Shown here: piece after piece, positions 1 to 7,876 of the stretch
How positions within the stretch are numbered: position 1 is the first letter of the stretch
Layout: each line of letters opens with the position of its first letter
Origin: Luteipulveratus halotolerans
GTDB lineage: Bacteria; Actinomycetota; Actinomycetes; Actinomycetales; Dermatophilaceae
NCBI RefSeq assembly: GCF_001247745.1
Contig: NZ_LAIR01000002.1
Span: 2,914,001-2,978,000, forward strand
Length of the DNA: 64,000 bases
Direction of reading: 5' to 3'
The notes under the pieces: model-generated
The model's database searches: none
Seen by the model: only the letters and a program-made list of their open reading frames with translations
Told to the model about the DNA's origin: nothing
Program-made: the position numbers and the translations under genes

Positions 1-708
1 TCACCGTTCGGCGGTATCGTCACAGCGGACCTGCAGTCTTGGCTTGCCCAGGCACTGGTCGACACGTCTGAGGACGTCCTCGACATCGCCGCCGCGTTCA
101 CCCCGGCAGCCGCTGTCGCCACCCGCGGTGTGGTGCAGGTCCGTGGCCCCGCGTCGTACGGCCCGTACTCCACCGACGGGACCGGTGGCCGCCAGGAGGG
201 CGGCGACCTCAACGACTACATGAACCTCACCTGGGACTACGCCGGGACGAAGGACGCCCCGGAGGCCGACCAGGCCGCAGTCAGGTCACTCGACTGCTCC
301 GGGTTCGTCCGCATGGTCTACGGGCCCGCCGGCGCCGGCCTCAAGGTCACCAACGGCAACGGCGGCGGCACCGCGATCCCCCGCATCTCCAAGGACCAGG
401 TCGGGTCCACCGCGCCCGGCGTGCAGATCATCGCCCACACCGGCGCCGTCGCACCCGACCCGGCTCTCATCGCCACCCTGCAGGTCGGCGACATCATCGG
501 GTTCGACGCCACCTCGGACCCGGAGGAGGAAGAGGGGCAGGTCGACCACGTCGGGATCTACCTCGGCCTCGACGTCAACGGTCACCCCCGCTTCATCTCC
601 TCGAGGAAGACACCGAACGGGCCGACCATGTCCGACACCGGCGGCAACTCAACCATCGACGGCACCGGGCTGTACGCCCGCGCATGGCGCTCAGCACGCC
701 GCTACTAA
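1..708 (+). CDS. Prophage tail-associated NlpC/P60 peptidoglycan hydrolase (5' end outside window)
   Basis: The reading frame is open from base 1, so the gene starts before the window and only its last 235 codons are seen. The C-terminal part is an NlpC/P60 domain. The nucleophile Cys is in DCSGF (about 292-306), the catalytic His in DHVGIYLG (about 544-567), and a VGDIIGF strand lies between them. Enzymes of this family cut peptide bonds in cell-wall stem peptides. Lying just before the lysis genes of a phage tail/lysis block, it is probably a tail-tip or minor-tail hydrolase that opens the wall during DNA injection. An internal GTG at 130 could give a shorter product, but codon-like sequence continues upstream of it, so I treat the gene as partial. 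Confidence 0.85.
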   Translation, partial: SPFGGIVTADLQSWLAQALVDTSEDVLDIAAAFTPAAAVATRGVVQVRGPASYGPYSTDGTGGRQEGGDLNDYMNLTWDYAGTKDAPEADQAAVRSLDCSGFVRMVYGPAGAGLKVTNGNGGGTAIPRISKDQVGSTAPGVQIIAHTGAVAPDPALIATLQVGDIIGFDATSDPEEEEGQVDHVGIYLGLDVNGHPRFISSRKTPNGPTMSDTGGNSTIDGTGLYARAWRSARRY

Positions 709-727
709 CACCAGGAGCCCACCACCC

Positions 728-1168
728 ATGAGCCCCGAAGCGTGGACCTACCTCGGCGTACTCACCACCGCAATCGTCGGACTCGTCGGCGTCGCCTGGA
801 AGGCACGCGGCGACGCCCGAACCGCACGCGGGCAGGCCGTCGAAGCCCGCGACCAGGCCGCCGCGTCGGCCCGCAAGACCGACGCGGACGCAACCGCCGT
901 TCTCACCCGCGCAGCCGCCGCCCTCGTGAAGCCGCTCGAGGAGCGGATCGGCGAGCAGGACAGACGCATCGAGAAACTCGAGGCGGACCTCAACAAGGAA
1001 CGCGGTCACTCCCGAAACCAGGACCGCCGCCTTGACTCCATGTCCAGACAGCTGCAGCGGTTCCGCACGGCGTGGGCGGACCTCATCGCCCGCTGGTCGG
1101 AGGTGCGTCTCCTCACCGAGCCGCCCCCGATGCCCGTCGACGACAACCCAGACGACACCACCCGCTGA
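728..1168 (+). CDS. Small membrane-anchored coiled-coil phage protein
   Basis: 146 residues. An N-terminal hydrophobic segment (about residues 6-24, YLGVLTTAIVGLVGVAW) is followed by a highly charged, Ala/Arg/Glu-rich stretch (about 26-110) with heptad-like periodicity, then a short acidic tail. Such proteins are common between the tail and lysis genes of actinophages and are often annotated as membrane or spanin-like proteins, but no family is recognised with certainty. A CAGGAG Shine-Dalgarno sits 11 nt before the ATG, and the gene follows the NlpC/P60 gene by 19 nt. A role in lysis or anchoring is inference from position and topology only. Confidence 0.7.
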   Translation: MSPEAWTYLGVLTTAIVGLVGVAWKARGDARTARGQAVEARDQAAASARKTDADATAVLTRAAAALVKPLEERIGEQDRRIEKLEADLNKERGHSRNQDRRLDSMSRQLQRFRTAWADLIARWSEVRLLTEPPPMPVDDNPDDTTR

Positions 1169-1184
1169 AGCACCGCTCCACAAC

Positions 1185-1206
1185 CCCCGGACCGGCCGGT
1201 CCGGGG
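1185..1206. terminator. 22-bp perfect palindrome, probable terminator
   Basis: CCCCGGACCGG followed directly by its reverse complement, then CGTTTCG. It lies between the coiled-coil gene and the endolysin. It could end upstream transcripts or stabilise an mRNA end. Confidence 0.5.
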
Positions 1207-1239
1207 CGTTTCGCATGCCCACGAAAGGACCGAATCACC

Positions 1240-2187
1240 ATGCCCCTCAACGGTTCCATGCTCGGGAAGGCCCTCGACGCCGTCGGCGCCCGCGGGCGAC
1301 AGCTCGACACGCTCGACAACCTCGCGGCCGGCGCAGACGACGCGCTCCGTCAGGCGAAGGTCACGACCCCGCAGGAGGCCGCCGCGTTCCTCGCGACGTG
1401 CATCATGGAATCCGGCTGGCTCCGCACGACGACGGAGTACCTCGGCCGGCCGGGTACCGCGATCCGCGACCGGCAGAACGACTACTACCCGTTCATCGGT
1501 CGCGGTGCCGTGCAGTGCACGTGGCGATACAACTACGGCAAGTTCGGCGCCTGGTGCAAGACCAAGGGCCTCGTCACCGACGCCGACGTGTTCGTGAAGA
1601 ACCCCGGCGCGCTCGGCGACAAGCGCTGGTTCTGGCTCACCGCCGTCTGGTACTTCGAGGCGAACGGGCTCTGGACGTACGCCCGCCGCGGCGACTTCGA
1701 GGGCGTCTCCAACGGCGTCAACCGCGGCAACCCCGACAGCACCCTCAAGCCGAACGGGTGGACCGCCCGCAACACGATGTACCAGGCGCTCCTCGCGTTC
1801 GGTGACGCCCTCGTGCCCGCGCCCGCCGACCAGGACCTCAACGCCGGGCTCCACGAGTGGACCCGCCGCCGCTGGCAGCAGGTCCTCAACGTCTCCCACG
1901 GCGCGAACCTCGACGTCGACGGCGACATCGGCAAGCTCACGAAGACCGCCGCGCAGCGCAGCGTCGGCACGGTCGAGGACGGTGTCGCGTCGACCCCGTC
2001 GACGTTCATCCGCGCGCTGCAGACGTTCCTCAACGAGCCCTGGCTCAAGGCCCGCACCAACCGCCTCGGCGACATCCCCGTGACCGGGGTCTGGGATCAC
2101 GTCACGGCGTACTACCTGACCAAGTACCTGCAGGACAACGGCCACTTCGTCGGTGCCGCCGAGCTGCTGAACAAGAAGGGATTCTGA
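1240..2187 (+). CDS. Phage endolysin, GH19-type with C-terminal peptidoglycan-binding-like domain
   Basis: 315 residues. The start is ATG 1240, with AAAGGA 10 nt upstream. Residues about 30-185 resemble the GH19 chitinase/lysozyme fold: CIMESGW carries the likely catalytic Glu, GRGAVQCTWRYNYGKFG matches the conserved GRG-Q-T-NY signature, and FWLTAVWYF follows. After a proline/alanine linker, the C-terminal roughly 115 residues look like a divergent peptidoglycan-binding repeat (GDIGKLTKTAAQR, VTGVWDHVTAYYL). It would hydrolyse murein glycan strands at lysis. The next gene, 2 nt on, looks like the holin, giving a classic lysis cassette. Confidence 0.85.
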   Translation: MPLNGSMLGKALDAVGARGRQLDTLDNLAAGADDALRQAKVTTPQEAAAFLATCIMESGWLRTTTEYLGRPGTAIRDRQNDYYPFIGRGAVQCTWRYNYGKFGAWCKTKGLVTDADVFVKNPGALGDKRWFWLTAVWYFEANGLWTYARRGDFEGVSNGVNRGNPDSTLKPNGWTARNTMYQALLAFGDALVPAPADQDLNAGLHEWTRRRWQQVLNVSHGANLDVDGDIGKLTKTAAQRSVGTVEDGVASTPSTFIRALQTFLNEPWLKARTNRLGDIPVTGVWDHVTAYYLTKYLQDNGHFVGAAELLNKKGF

Positions 2188-2189
2188 CC

Positions 2190-2411
2190 ATGCCTGCTCT
2201 CGACAAGGTCCGCCCGTATGCCAAGGCCGTCGTCGCGTTCATCGCGCCCGGTGTCGTCGCGCTCGTCGCCGCCGTGCAGGACTCCTCGCCCGGCGGGACG
2301 GGTGTCACCGGACCTGAGTGGGTCGGGATCGGCGCCGCGATGGTCCTGACCGGCGGCGCCGTGTTCGGCACCCCGAACACCCGCCCGGTCCGTGGAGAGG
2401 ACCCGATCTGA
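2190..2411 (+). CDS. Putative holin
   Basis: 73 residues, ATG 2190 with AGAAGGG 9 nt upstream. Two hydrophobic stretches (AKAVVAFIAPGVVALVAAV and EWVGIGAAMVLTGGAVFG) are separated by a short polar loop, with a charged tail (RPVRGEDPI). Small size, two membrane spans and a position 2 nt after the endolysin gene fit a phage holin that forms the inner-membrane lesion at lysis. No sequence family can be named with confidence. Confidence 0.65.
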   Translation: MPALDKVRPYAKAVVAFIAPGVVALVAAVQDSSPGGTGVTGPEWVGIGAAMVLTGGAVFGTPNTRPVRGEDPI

Positions 2412-2412
2412 C

Positions 2413-2541
2413 ATGAGCACACCCACGGTCGACCTGCCGACCTCACTCGGGTACGGCAAGGTCGTGTTCCGTGCGCTCGTCGCCGAGACCGACGGCCCCG
2501 ACGAGGGCAGCCTCCCCGCCTGCAACGCCTGGGGCGGCTGA
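2413..2541 (+). CDS. 42-residue ORF resembling the N-terminus of the next tail-fibre gene
   Basis: ATG 2413 begins 1 nt after the holin stop and the frame ends at TGA 2539-2541. Residues 15-32 (GKVVFRALVAETDGPDEG) align with the start of the following protein (GKVTFTLLGAQSDGPDAD). That follower continues into a beta-rich domain, while this one stops after about 10 more residues. It is therefore either a truncated duplicate of the tail-fibre N-terminal domain or a decayed gene end. No independent function can be assigned. Confidence 0.45.
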   Translation: MSTPTVDLPTSLGYGKVVFRALVAETDGPDEGSLPACNAWGG

Positions 2542-2560
2542 CACCCCACTCCCCCTGACT

Positions 2561-2596
2561 GGCCCCGTCTGCGCGCTCCTCCGCGTAGGCGGGGCC
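2561..2596. terminator. GC-rich stem-loop upstream of the tail-fibre gene
   Basis: GGCCCCG (2561-2567) pairs with CGGGGCC (2590-2596), with an inner GCGCG/CGCG pairing. It separates the truncated 42-aa ORF from the tail-fibre gene and may be a terminator or mRNA processing structure. Confidence 0.4.
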
Positions 2597-2637
2597 TCCC
2601 CCATACCCGCACCGTCTTGCTTCGGAGGTAACCCCGC

Positions 2638-3726
2638 ATGACCACACCACTGCCCGATGTCCCGATGCCCGAGGCTGTGCACTCGGGGAAGGTGACGTTC
2701 ACGCTGCTCGGTGCGCAGTCCGACGGCCCGGACGCTGATCGTCTCCCGGACGCGAAGGCGTTGGAGGGCGCGACGATCACGTTCACCCCGACGAGGGAGA
2801 TCCGTGTCCTCGAGCCGAGCCCGGCGACGGTGCTTCCGTTCAAGGTCACGTCGCGGATCAACGCGCAGGGCCAGCTGAAGGACAGCCAGGACGCGATCGG
2901 TCAGTGGCTGGTGGTGGGTGAGTACGACGTCCAGTACTCGTTCCCGGGCATCTCGATCCGGTCTCACAAGATCCTCGTGACCGAAGCCCACACGGATGAC
3001 ACTCCGTTGGACCTGACGCTCGCTGCGCCGCCTGGTCCGCTGCTGGCGCCGGATGCGCTCGCGACGGTGAACGCCCGCCTCGACTCGTACGGGCCGAAGG
3101 GCTCCCCGAATGGTGTGGCCGCGCTCGACGCTGACGGGAACGTCCTCAACGGCGACGGCGTCCCGGTCACGGGCGGCGGCGGGTCCGCGACGTGGGCCGG
3201 CCTGCCGGACAAGCCGGCCATCCCCGACTCGCCCGACGACATCGGCGCCCAGCCTGCCGGGTCGTACGCCACATCCGCGCAGGGTGCGAAGGCCGACACC
3301 GCCGTTCAGCCGGGCGCCCTGTCGTCGTACGCGACGACGACCTCCCTCACGTCTGGGCTCGACGGGAAGCAGACGAAGGCCGACCGGCTCACCGCGCTGG
3401 CCGGGACCACGGGCGGTGGCCTGACCGTGCTCGGAGCATCCGGCACGACGGCGTTCACGCGCACCATCAAGTCGGGCACGTCCCGCCTGACCGTCACCAA
3501 CGGCAACGGGGCATCCGGCGACCCGACGATCACCCTCGCAGCGGCCACCGTGGACGACCTCCCGGCCGGAGCGACGATCACCCGCCGCTACGTGTCCGGC
3601 GCCTGGCAGGCACGGGGTACGACCCGCACCGACATCACCTGCAACTACCTCGCCGCGACAGCGACGGACCCGAACCCGACCGACTACGTGTCCGGGTCGG
3701 ACTACCTGTTCAAGCCGCAGGCCTGA
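2638..3726 (+). CDS. Phage tail-fibre-like protein
   Basis: 362 residues. ATG 2638 has GGAGG 9 nt upstream. Residues 10-110 form a beta-rich N-terminal domain (GKVTF, TITFTPT, YDVQYSFPG, THKI-type strands) like the attachment domain seen in actinophage tail proteins. From about residue 150 the sequence is low-complexity Gly/Ser/Thr/Ala with repeated motifs such as SYATSAQGAKADTAVQ and SYATTTSLTSGLDGKQTKAD, typical of fibre shafts. The C-terminus (ITRRYVSGAWQARGTT) may cap the fibre. It is followed 1 nt later by the tail-spike gene. A host-adsorption structural role is inferred from composition and context. Confidence 0.7.
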   Translation: MTTPLPDVPMPEAVHSGKVTFTLLGAQSDGPDADRLPDAKALEGATITFTPTREIRVLEPSPATVLPFKVTSRINAQGQLKDSQDAIGQWLVVGEYDVQYSFPGISIRSHKILVTEAHTDDTPLDLTLAAPPGPLLAPDALATVNARLDSYGPKGSPNGVAALDADGNVLNGDGVPVTGGGGSATWAGLPDKPAIPDSPDDIGAQPAGSYATSAQGAKADTAVQPGALSSYATTTSLTSGLDGKQTKADRLTALAGTTGGGLTVLGASGTTAFTRTIKSGTSRLTVTNGNGASGDPTITLAAATVDDLPAGATITRRYVSGAWQARGTTRTDITCNYLAATATDPNPTDYVSGSDYLFKPQA

Positions 3727-3727
3727 C

Positions 3728-5584
3728 GTGGCATACCGGGTCTACTCGGCGACCGCCGACGGTTGGCGGTCAATGCTCGACGGGAGCATCATTCCCGGCT
3801 CGGCGGCGGCCTCACCGGTCGCCGACGCCGGGTCGGTCACGGTCGGGGCGGCGACGTACGCCGCACCCTCGGGCGCGGTCTACCTCGCTACGACCGGCTC
3901 CGACTCCAACGCCGGCACCGCTGCCGCGCCGGTCGCGACGCTGACCAGGGCTGTCGCGCTCGCCGGCGACGACGGGACCGTCGTCGTACGCGCCGGCACC
4001 TACTTCGAGGGCGCCGACACCCAGTCACAGACCTACCCGGCCGGCATCTACGTCGACCGGTCCGACCTGACGATCCAGGCGTACCCCGGCGAGGCCGTGT
4101 GGTTCGACGGCTCCCAGGTCGCGACCGGGTGGGTCGCCGCAGACGGGTTCTGGTCGACGGCCTACGACCGGGTGTTCGACCGCTCCCCGACCATGTCGTC
4201 CGGTGCGAACGACTCCACCGACGCCGGATGGAACTGGGTCGACCCCGCCTACCCGCAGGCGTGCTGGCCCGACGCGGTCTGGGTCGCGGGCGTCGCCTAC
4301 GAGCAGGTCACCGACAAGGACAAGCTCGCGCCCGGGAAGTTCTGGGTCGACGGTGCGACGACCACTGCGAAGTGGTTCGCCGGGACCCGCCTGTGGCTCG
4401 GCGACGACCCGACCGGCAAGACCGTCCGCTATGCCGCGAAGGCGAAGCTCGCGACGGTCAAGGGGGACCGGGTCACTCTCCGCGGTGTCGGGGTGCGCCG
4501 GTACGCCTCGGCGATGGCGACGCACGGGGCGCTGTACGCCGACGGGCAACGCCTCACCCTCGAGAACGTCGTCGTGCAGGACGTCGGCGCGTTCGGGATC
4601 AACATCGACTCCAGCGCCGACACCACGTTGACGAAGGTCACCGTGCAGCGCACCGGGTCCATCGGTGTGAACACGAACAAGTCGGACCGGCTCACGTTCG
4701 ACCGGTGCCTGTTCGACGCGACGTGCTCGGGCGGGTTCAACTACAACGCGCCCGGCTCCGGCGGGGTCAAGGTCTGCAAGGCGCAGGGCGGCATCATCAA
4801 ACGGTCCGTCTTCCGCAACGGCCTGCACGGGGCGTGGACCGACCAGTCGGTGTACGCCTTCCACGTCGTGTCGTCCCTGTTCGAGAACAACACCCGCGAC
4901 GCCGTGCAGCAGGAGCTGTCGGGGTCGGGCATCATCGCGAACAACCGGTTCGTCGGGACGGGCCGCTCCCACATCAACGTCCACAACACCGACCGGGCGC
5001 GGGTCTACAACAACACCTGCCGCACCCTCGGCGGGGCCACGTTGCCGCCGTCCGGGCAGCGGCGCGCGATCCTGTTCCGGCAGGACAACCGCCGACCCGG
5101 CAACACCGGGTACGCCAAGGACACCCGCCAGCCCGACACGGGGTTCTGGGACCAGCCGCAGAACGTGTGGCAGATCAACGACCTCGCGTGCTGCAACAAC
5201 ATCGTCGCCGGCAACGGCCAGAACGTGCAGTCCGTCCTCGCGATCGACGACCTCGAACGCAACACTGGCGGCGGCAGGCTGTGGGCGGCGTACCACCCGG
5301 TAATCGCGTCGAACGTCTACCACTGGACGACCGCGCCGCAGTACGCGTGGATCACCCCGGACGTGGGCACCTACTCCTCGGGCATCCGAACGTTCACCGC
5401 CCTGGCCGCGATGCAGTCCGCGACCAGCAGTGAGGGCTCGTCCGTGGTGTCCGCGACGGACCCACTGGATGCGAACCATCAGGCGGTCGGTGTGGACCAC
5501 TCCACCGCTCAACCGCTGCCCGCCGACATCGCCGCCCTCATCGGGCAGCCTGCCGGCGCCAAACGAATCGGAGCCTTCTGGTGA
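3728..5584 (+). CDS. Right-handed beta-helix tail spike (pectate-lyase-like fold)
   Basis: 618 residues, GTG start 1 nt after the previous stop. From about residue 60 (VYLATTGSDSNAGTAAAPVA) the sequence shows the DUF1565-like entry motif followed by rungs of a parallel beta-helix: DLTIQAYPGEAVWFDG, VTLRGVGVRRY, LTLENVVVQDVGAFGI, TTLTKVTVQRTGSIGV, LTFDRCLFD, HVVSSLFENNTRDAVQ, GIIANNRFVG. Such spikes bind or cut surface glycans during adsorption. No catalytic residues can be assigned from sequence. The stop overlaps the next GTG by 4 nt (GTGA), indicating translational coupling. Confidence 0.8.
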   Translation: MAYRVYSATADGWRSMLDGSIIPGSAAASPVADAGSVTVGAATYAAPSGAVYLATTGSDSNAGTAAAPVATLTRAVALAGDDGTVVVRAGTYFEGADTQSQTYPAGIYVDRSDLTIQAYPGEAVWFDGSQVATGWVAADGFWSTAYDRVFDRSPTMSSGANDSTDAGWNWVDPAYPQACWPDAVWVAGVAYEQVTDKDKLAPGKFWVDGATTTAKWFAGTRLWLGDDPTGKTVRYAAKAKLATVKGDRVTLRGVGVRRYASAMATHGALYADGQRLTLENVVVQDVGAFGINIDSSADTTLTKVTVQRTGSIGVNTNKSDRLTFDRCLFDATCSGGFNYNAPGSGGVKVCKAQGGIIKRSVFRNGLHGAWTDQSVYAFHVVSSLFENNTRDAVQQELSGSGIIANNRFVGTGRSHINVHNTDRARVYNNTCRTLGGATLPPSGQRRAILFRQDNRRPGNTGYAKDTRQPDTGFWDQPQNVWQINDLACCNNIVAGNGQNVQSVLAIDDLERNTGGGRLWAAYHPVIASNVYHWTTAPQYAWITPDVGTYSSGIRTFTALAAMQSATSSEGSSVVSATDPLDANHQAVGVDHSTAQPLPADIAALIGQPAGAKRIGAFW

Positions 5585-6327
5585 CCATCAGGCAGAACCA
5601 CTTCGACGCCGGCACCCCAGGTGCGAACGTCACGCAGGCCAACAGTGGCGGCGCGGGCAACGGTGACGCGTTCACCTACTTCGACGTCAACGGCATCCCG
5701 GCCGCGATCCAGTACGACACCGCGCAGAAGGTGTCCGGGACGAAGTCGGCCCGCCTCGACATCGGCGCGAGCAAATACGCCGCCGTCGGATGGTCGAGCC
5801 TGACCGCGGCGACGCTCGCGGCCCGCGCCTACGTCTACCTGCCAGCCGCGCCCGCGTCGTCGATCATCCTCATCCGCACCGAAGACACCAGCGGCGCACG
5901 CGACGTGAACGTCCAGATCAACGCCGACCGGAAGATCCAGGTCGACCTGAAGGGCGCGTTCGGGTCGTGGGCGGCCACAACCGCACTGCCGCTGGCGACG
6001 TGGGTCCGGGTCGAGCTGTACGTGACGAAGGCCGGCGCGGTGAAGTGCGCGTACTACGAGGGGTCGTCCACGACGCCGGTCACGGGTGGGTCGTACTCGG
6101 TGACGGGTGCTGCGGTCGGGACGGGCTCGTTCGGTGCGGTCCGCTTCGGCTGCGCCGGCTCCTACGGTGGGTCGTCGTCGTACTCGTTCTACCTGGACGC
6201 GCTCGCGTCGGATGACGCGGCGGCGGACTTCATCGGCCCGTACGTGCCGCCTGCGGCTCCGACGACGCCGATCTTCCGCCTCGACTCGGGCGGGACACTC
6301 ACACCCGTCCTGGTGACTCCGCTGTGA
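5581..6327 (+). CDS. Concanavalin-A-like (LamG-type) phage structural protein
   Basis: 248 residues, start GTG 5581 overlapping the tail-spike stop. The body (residues about 30-215) has alternating strands typical of a jelly-roll lectin/glucanase fold: KVSGTKSARLDIG, LAARAYVYLPAAP, DVNVQINADRKIQVDL, TWVRVELYVT, YSFYLDALASDD. The C-terminal tail is proline-rich (VPPAAPTTPIF). It probably decorates the tail tip or capsid and binds host glycans. This rests on fold resemblance and position, not on a recognised family member. Confidence 0.6.
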   Translation: MTIRQNHFDAGTPGANVTQANSGGAGNGDAFTYFDVNGIPAAIQYDTAQKVSGTKSARLDIGASKYAAVGWSSLTAATLAARAYVYLPAAPASSIILIRTEDTSGARDVNVQINADRKIQVDLKGAFGSWAATTALPLATWVRVELYVTKAGAVKCAYYEGSSTTPVTGGSYSVTGAAVGTGSFGAVRFGCAGSYGGSSSYSFYLDALASDDAAADFIGPYVPPAAPTTPIFRLDSGGTLTPVLVTPL

Positions 6328-6464
6328 GCGCCCGCGCGTGGCGGACGGGTGAGCGTGTCTCGTCGCGGCCGTGGATCGTCGCAGCGGTCGGCTTCACCGG
6401 CCTCGCGCTCGCAGCGTGGGGCCGCCACGCGCTCGCCGAGCTCGCCCGCGTCACAGTGCCGTGA
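6324..6464 (+). CDS. 46-residue single-span membrane protein
   Basis: GTG 6324 overlaps the stop of the lectin-like gene by 4 nt. The product is a basic N-terminus (ARAWRTGERVSSRP), one membrane span (WIVAAVGFTGLALAAWG) and a short amphipathic tail. Its own stop overlaps the next start at 6461. The overlaps on both sides argue that it is translated. It may be an accessory lysis or membrane protein; no family is recognised. Confidence 0.5.
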   Translation: MSARAWRTGERVSSRPWIVAAVGFTGLALAAWGRHALAELARVTVP

Positions 6465-6913
6465 GAGTCGCGTACGTCAGCAGGATCTACGTCGACCGCG
6501 AGCGCGCGGACGCACCGTCCCGATACCTCCGACTCGCGCTGCACGACACCGCCACTGACCTGCAAGCGCACGCCGACCGCTACACCCGCCGCCGTGACGA
6601 GACCAGCAAACCGTGGGACGACGTCCTCGGCTGCTGGCACCCCGCCGTACGCCGCGAGCGGCACGTCGCCGGCGAGTGGGTCGACGTCACGGGCGGGTTC
6701 GCCGGGACGATGAGGCTCGCGCTCGACCGGGTGACGCCGGAGATCATCGCGCACGAGTCCACCCATGCCGCGCTGACTCTGTGGCGGCTCGACGTCGCTG
6801 ACCGGGTCGACCTCGGCGATGACTGCGACGACGCGGAGGAGCGGTTCGCGCTGCTGCTCGGCGGGATCACTGGGAGCGTGACCGAGATCGTCGCCGCCGT
6901 GTCGGTGCCCTGA
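6461..6913 (+). CDS. Small prophage protein with HExxH zinc-protease-like motif
   Basis: 150 residues, GTG 6461 overlapping the previous stop (GTGA). The striking feature is IIAHESTHAAL, with H98, E99 and H102 forming a gluzincin-like HExxH. Acidic E126/E127 lie about 24 residues downstream and could be the third ligand (AEERFALLLGGI). The N-terminal half is basic and lacks a signal peptide, suggesting a cytoplasmic protein. It is the last gene before a strong terminator, so it belongs to the tail/lysis transcript. Proteolytic activity is inference from the motif alone. Confidence 0.6.
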   Translation: MRVAYVSRIYVDRERADAPSRYLRLALHDTATDLQAHADRYTRRRDETSKPWDDVLGCWHPAVRRERHVAGEWVDVTGGFAGTMRLALDRVTPEIIAHESTHAALTLWRLDVADRVDLGDDCDDAEERFALLLGGITGSVTEIVAAVSVP

Positions 6914-6945
6914 AGTCAGGGCAGGTCAAAACCCCTGCAATATGA

Positions 6946-6981
6946 AGCCCCCTCGGTCCTTCGGGATCGAGGGGGCTCTTT
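6946..6981 (+). terminator. Strong intrinsic terminator of the prophage late transcript
   Basis: AGCCCCCTCG pairs perfectly with CGAGGGGGCT. Four more inner pairs close a TTCG tetraloop, and CTTTG follows. It lies 32 nt after the HExxH gene and ends the rightward late operon. Confidence 0.85.
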
Positions 6982-7008
6982 GTCGTACCCCCGCGCGACG
7001 ATGAGCGC

Positions 7009-7266
7009 ATGGACGAGTACCCCGTCGAGCACGTCACCAACACCTGGCCGCCCGACCACCCGAACTACTCCGCGATCGGCTACGACCCGAAACGCCCCGA
7101 CGTCACCGCCCGCGTCGTGTTTGCCGAGTCCGGCGAGATGCAGGTCCACGGGCACGCCGTACGCCACTTCGAGCAGTCCGTGCACGTGCGCTGGCAGACC
7201 GAGTGGGGCGAGGCCGGCGCGTGGCTCCACGAGGACGACGTACGCCCCCGTACCCTCGACTCATGA
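7009..7266 (+). CDS. Small prophage protein of unknown function
   Basis: 85 residues from ATG 7009, rich in acidic residues, His and Trp (EHVTNTWPPDHPNYSAIGYDP; QTEWGEAGAWLHEDDV). The sequence looks soluble with a short beta-strand pattern. It lies beyond the late terminator and before the convergent lysogeny genes, so it has its own transcript. The ATGA overlap with the next ORF indicates coupling. No family recognised. Confidence 0.5.
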   Translation: MDEYPVEHVTNTWPPDHPNYSAIGYDPKRPDVTARVVFAESGEMQVHGHAVRHFEQSVHVRWQTEWGEAGAWLHEDDVRPRTLDS

Positions 7267-7391
7267 GCGAGCAGAGCGTCGACCAGATGCACGCGCACCG
7301 CGACGACGCGTTCTACGCCGCCCAGCTGCGGGCGTCGTTGCCGCAGCAGGACCGCGGCGACGCGACCGCACCCGACGACGACGAGGGCTGA
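7263..7391 (+). CDS. 42-residue acidic prophage ORF
   Basis: ATG 7263 overlaps the previous stop by 4 nt. The product (MSEQSVDQMHAHRDDAFYAA... ending DDDEG) is polar and may form one amphipathic helix. Its 3' half overlaps, antisense, the end of the lipoprotein gene by 79 bp. Translation is plausible from the coupling. Function unknown. Confidence 0.4.
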   Translation: MSEQSVDQMHAHRDDAFYAAQLRASLPQQDRGDATAPDDDEG

Positions 7392-7876
7392 GGGGCGAAC
7401 GTCGCGACCGGCCCCGCGGCCGTCGATGCCGTGACCGCGAGCGCGGCCGGGTCGTCGCACTGGAACGACAGCCGGAACCGGACCCGCTTCGACGGCATGA
7501 CGTACCGGACCGGCACGCCGGCATCGTCCGGGGCGACGTACTCGGCTGCGGTCTTCCCGTGGCATGTCGCTGCGAATGACACGTCCCGTGCGCCGTACGG
7601 GTCGCCGGTCGTGTTCCCGAGCACGACCTGCACCCGCACATGACCCGCCGCGGGGTCGGAGTCGATGAAGGCGGGCTCCCGCACTCGCACCGTCTGCCCG
7701 GCTGCGCCCGTGGCCGTCTCGTCGTATGCCACGACCTGCGTCTGTGGTGCGTCGTCGGGTGCGGTCATGACGACGTCGGGTAGGCGCGTCTCGGCCGATT
7801 CGGCGTGGCTCTCGGTTGAGCAGCCCGCGAGCGCGAGCGTGAGGACCGCGGCGGCGGTCGCGAGCGTGGTCTTCAT
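7313..7876 (-). CDS. Prophage lipoprotein, possible superinfection-exclusion factor
   Basis: 187 residues. The N-terminus is a lipoprotein signal peptide (MKTTLATAAAVLTLALAGC) with lipobox LAGC, so the mature protein is anchored outside the membrane. The body (HVRVQVVLGNTTGDPYGARDV, FAATCHGKTAAEYV, RVRFRLSFQCDD) has the strand pattern of DUF4352/telokin-like lipoproteins. Two Cys could form a disulphide. The start overlaps the integrase stop (TGATG), so both come from one lysogeny transcript. Lipoproteins beside integrases in other temperate phages, for example Ltp of Streptococcus phage TP-J34, block DNA entry of related phages. That role is proposed here by analogy only. Confidence 0.65.
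   Translation of the reverse strand: MKTTLATAAAVLTLALAGCSTESHAESAETRLPDVVMTAPDDAPQTQVVAYDETATGAAGQTVRVREPAFIDSDPAAGHVRVQVVLGNTTGDPYGARDVSFAATCHGKTAAEYVAPDDAGVPVRYVMPSKRVRFRLSFQCDDPAALAVTASTAAGPVATFAPQPSSSSGAVASPRSCCGNDARSWAA

Noticed and set aside
593..2145. Long minus-strand open frames across the prophage lysis genes
   Set aside because: They are GC-rich shadows of the plus-strand endolysin and coiled-coil genes, with no domains and no ribosome-binding sites.
7009..7391. The two overlapping small prophage ORFs as a toxin-antitoxin pair
   Set aside because: The coupling and size fit, but neither product resembles a known toxin or antitoxin, and there is no DNA-binding motif.
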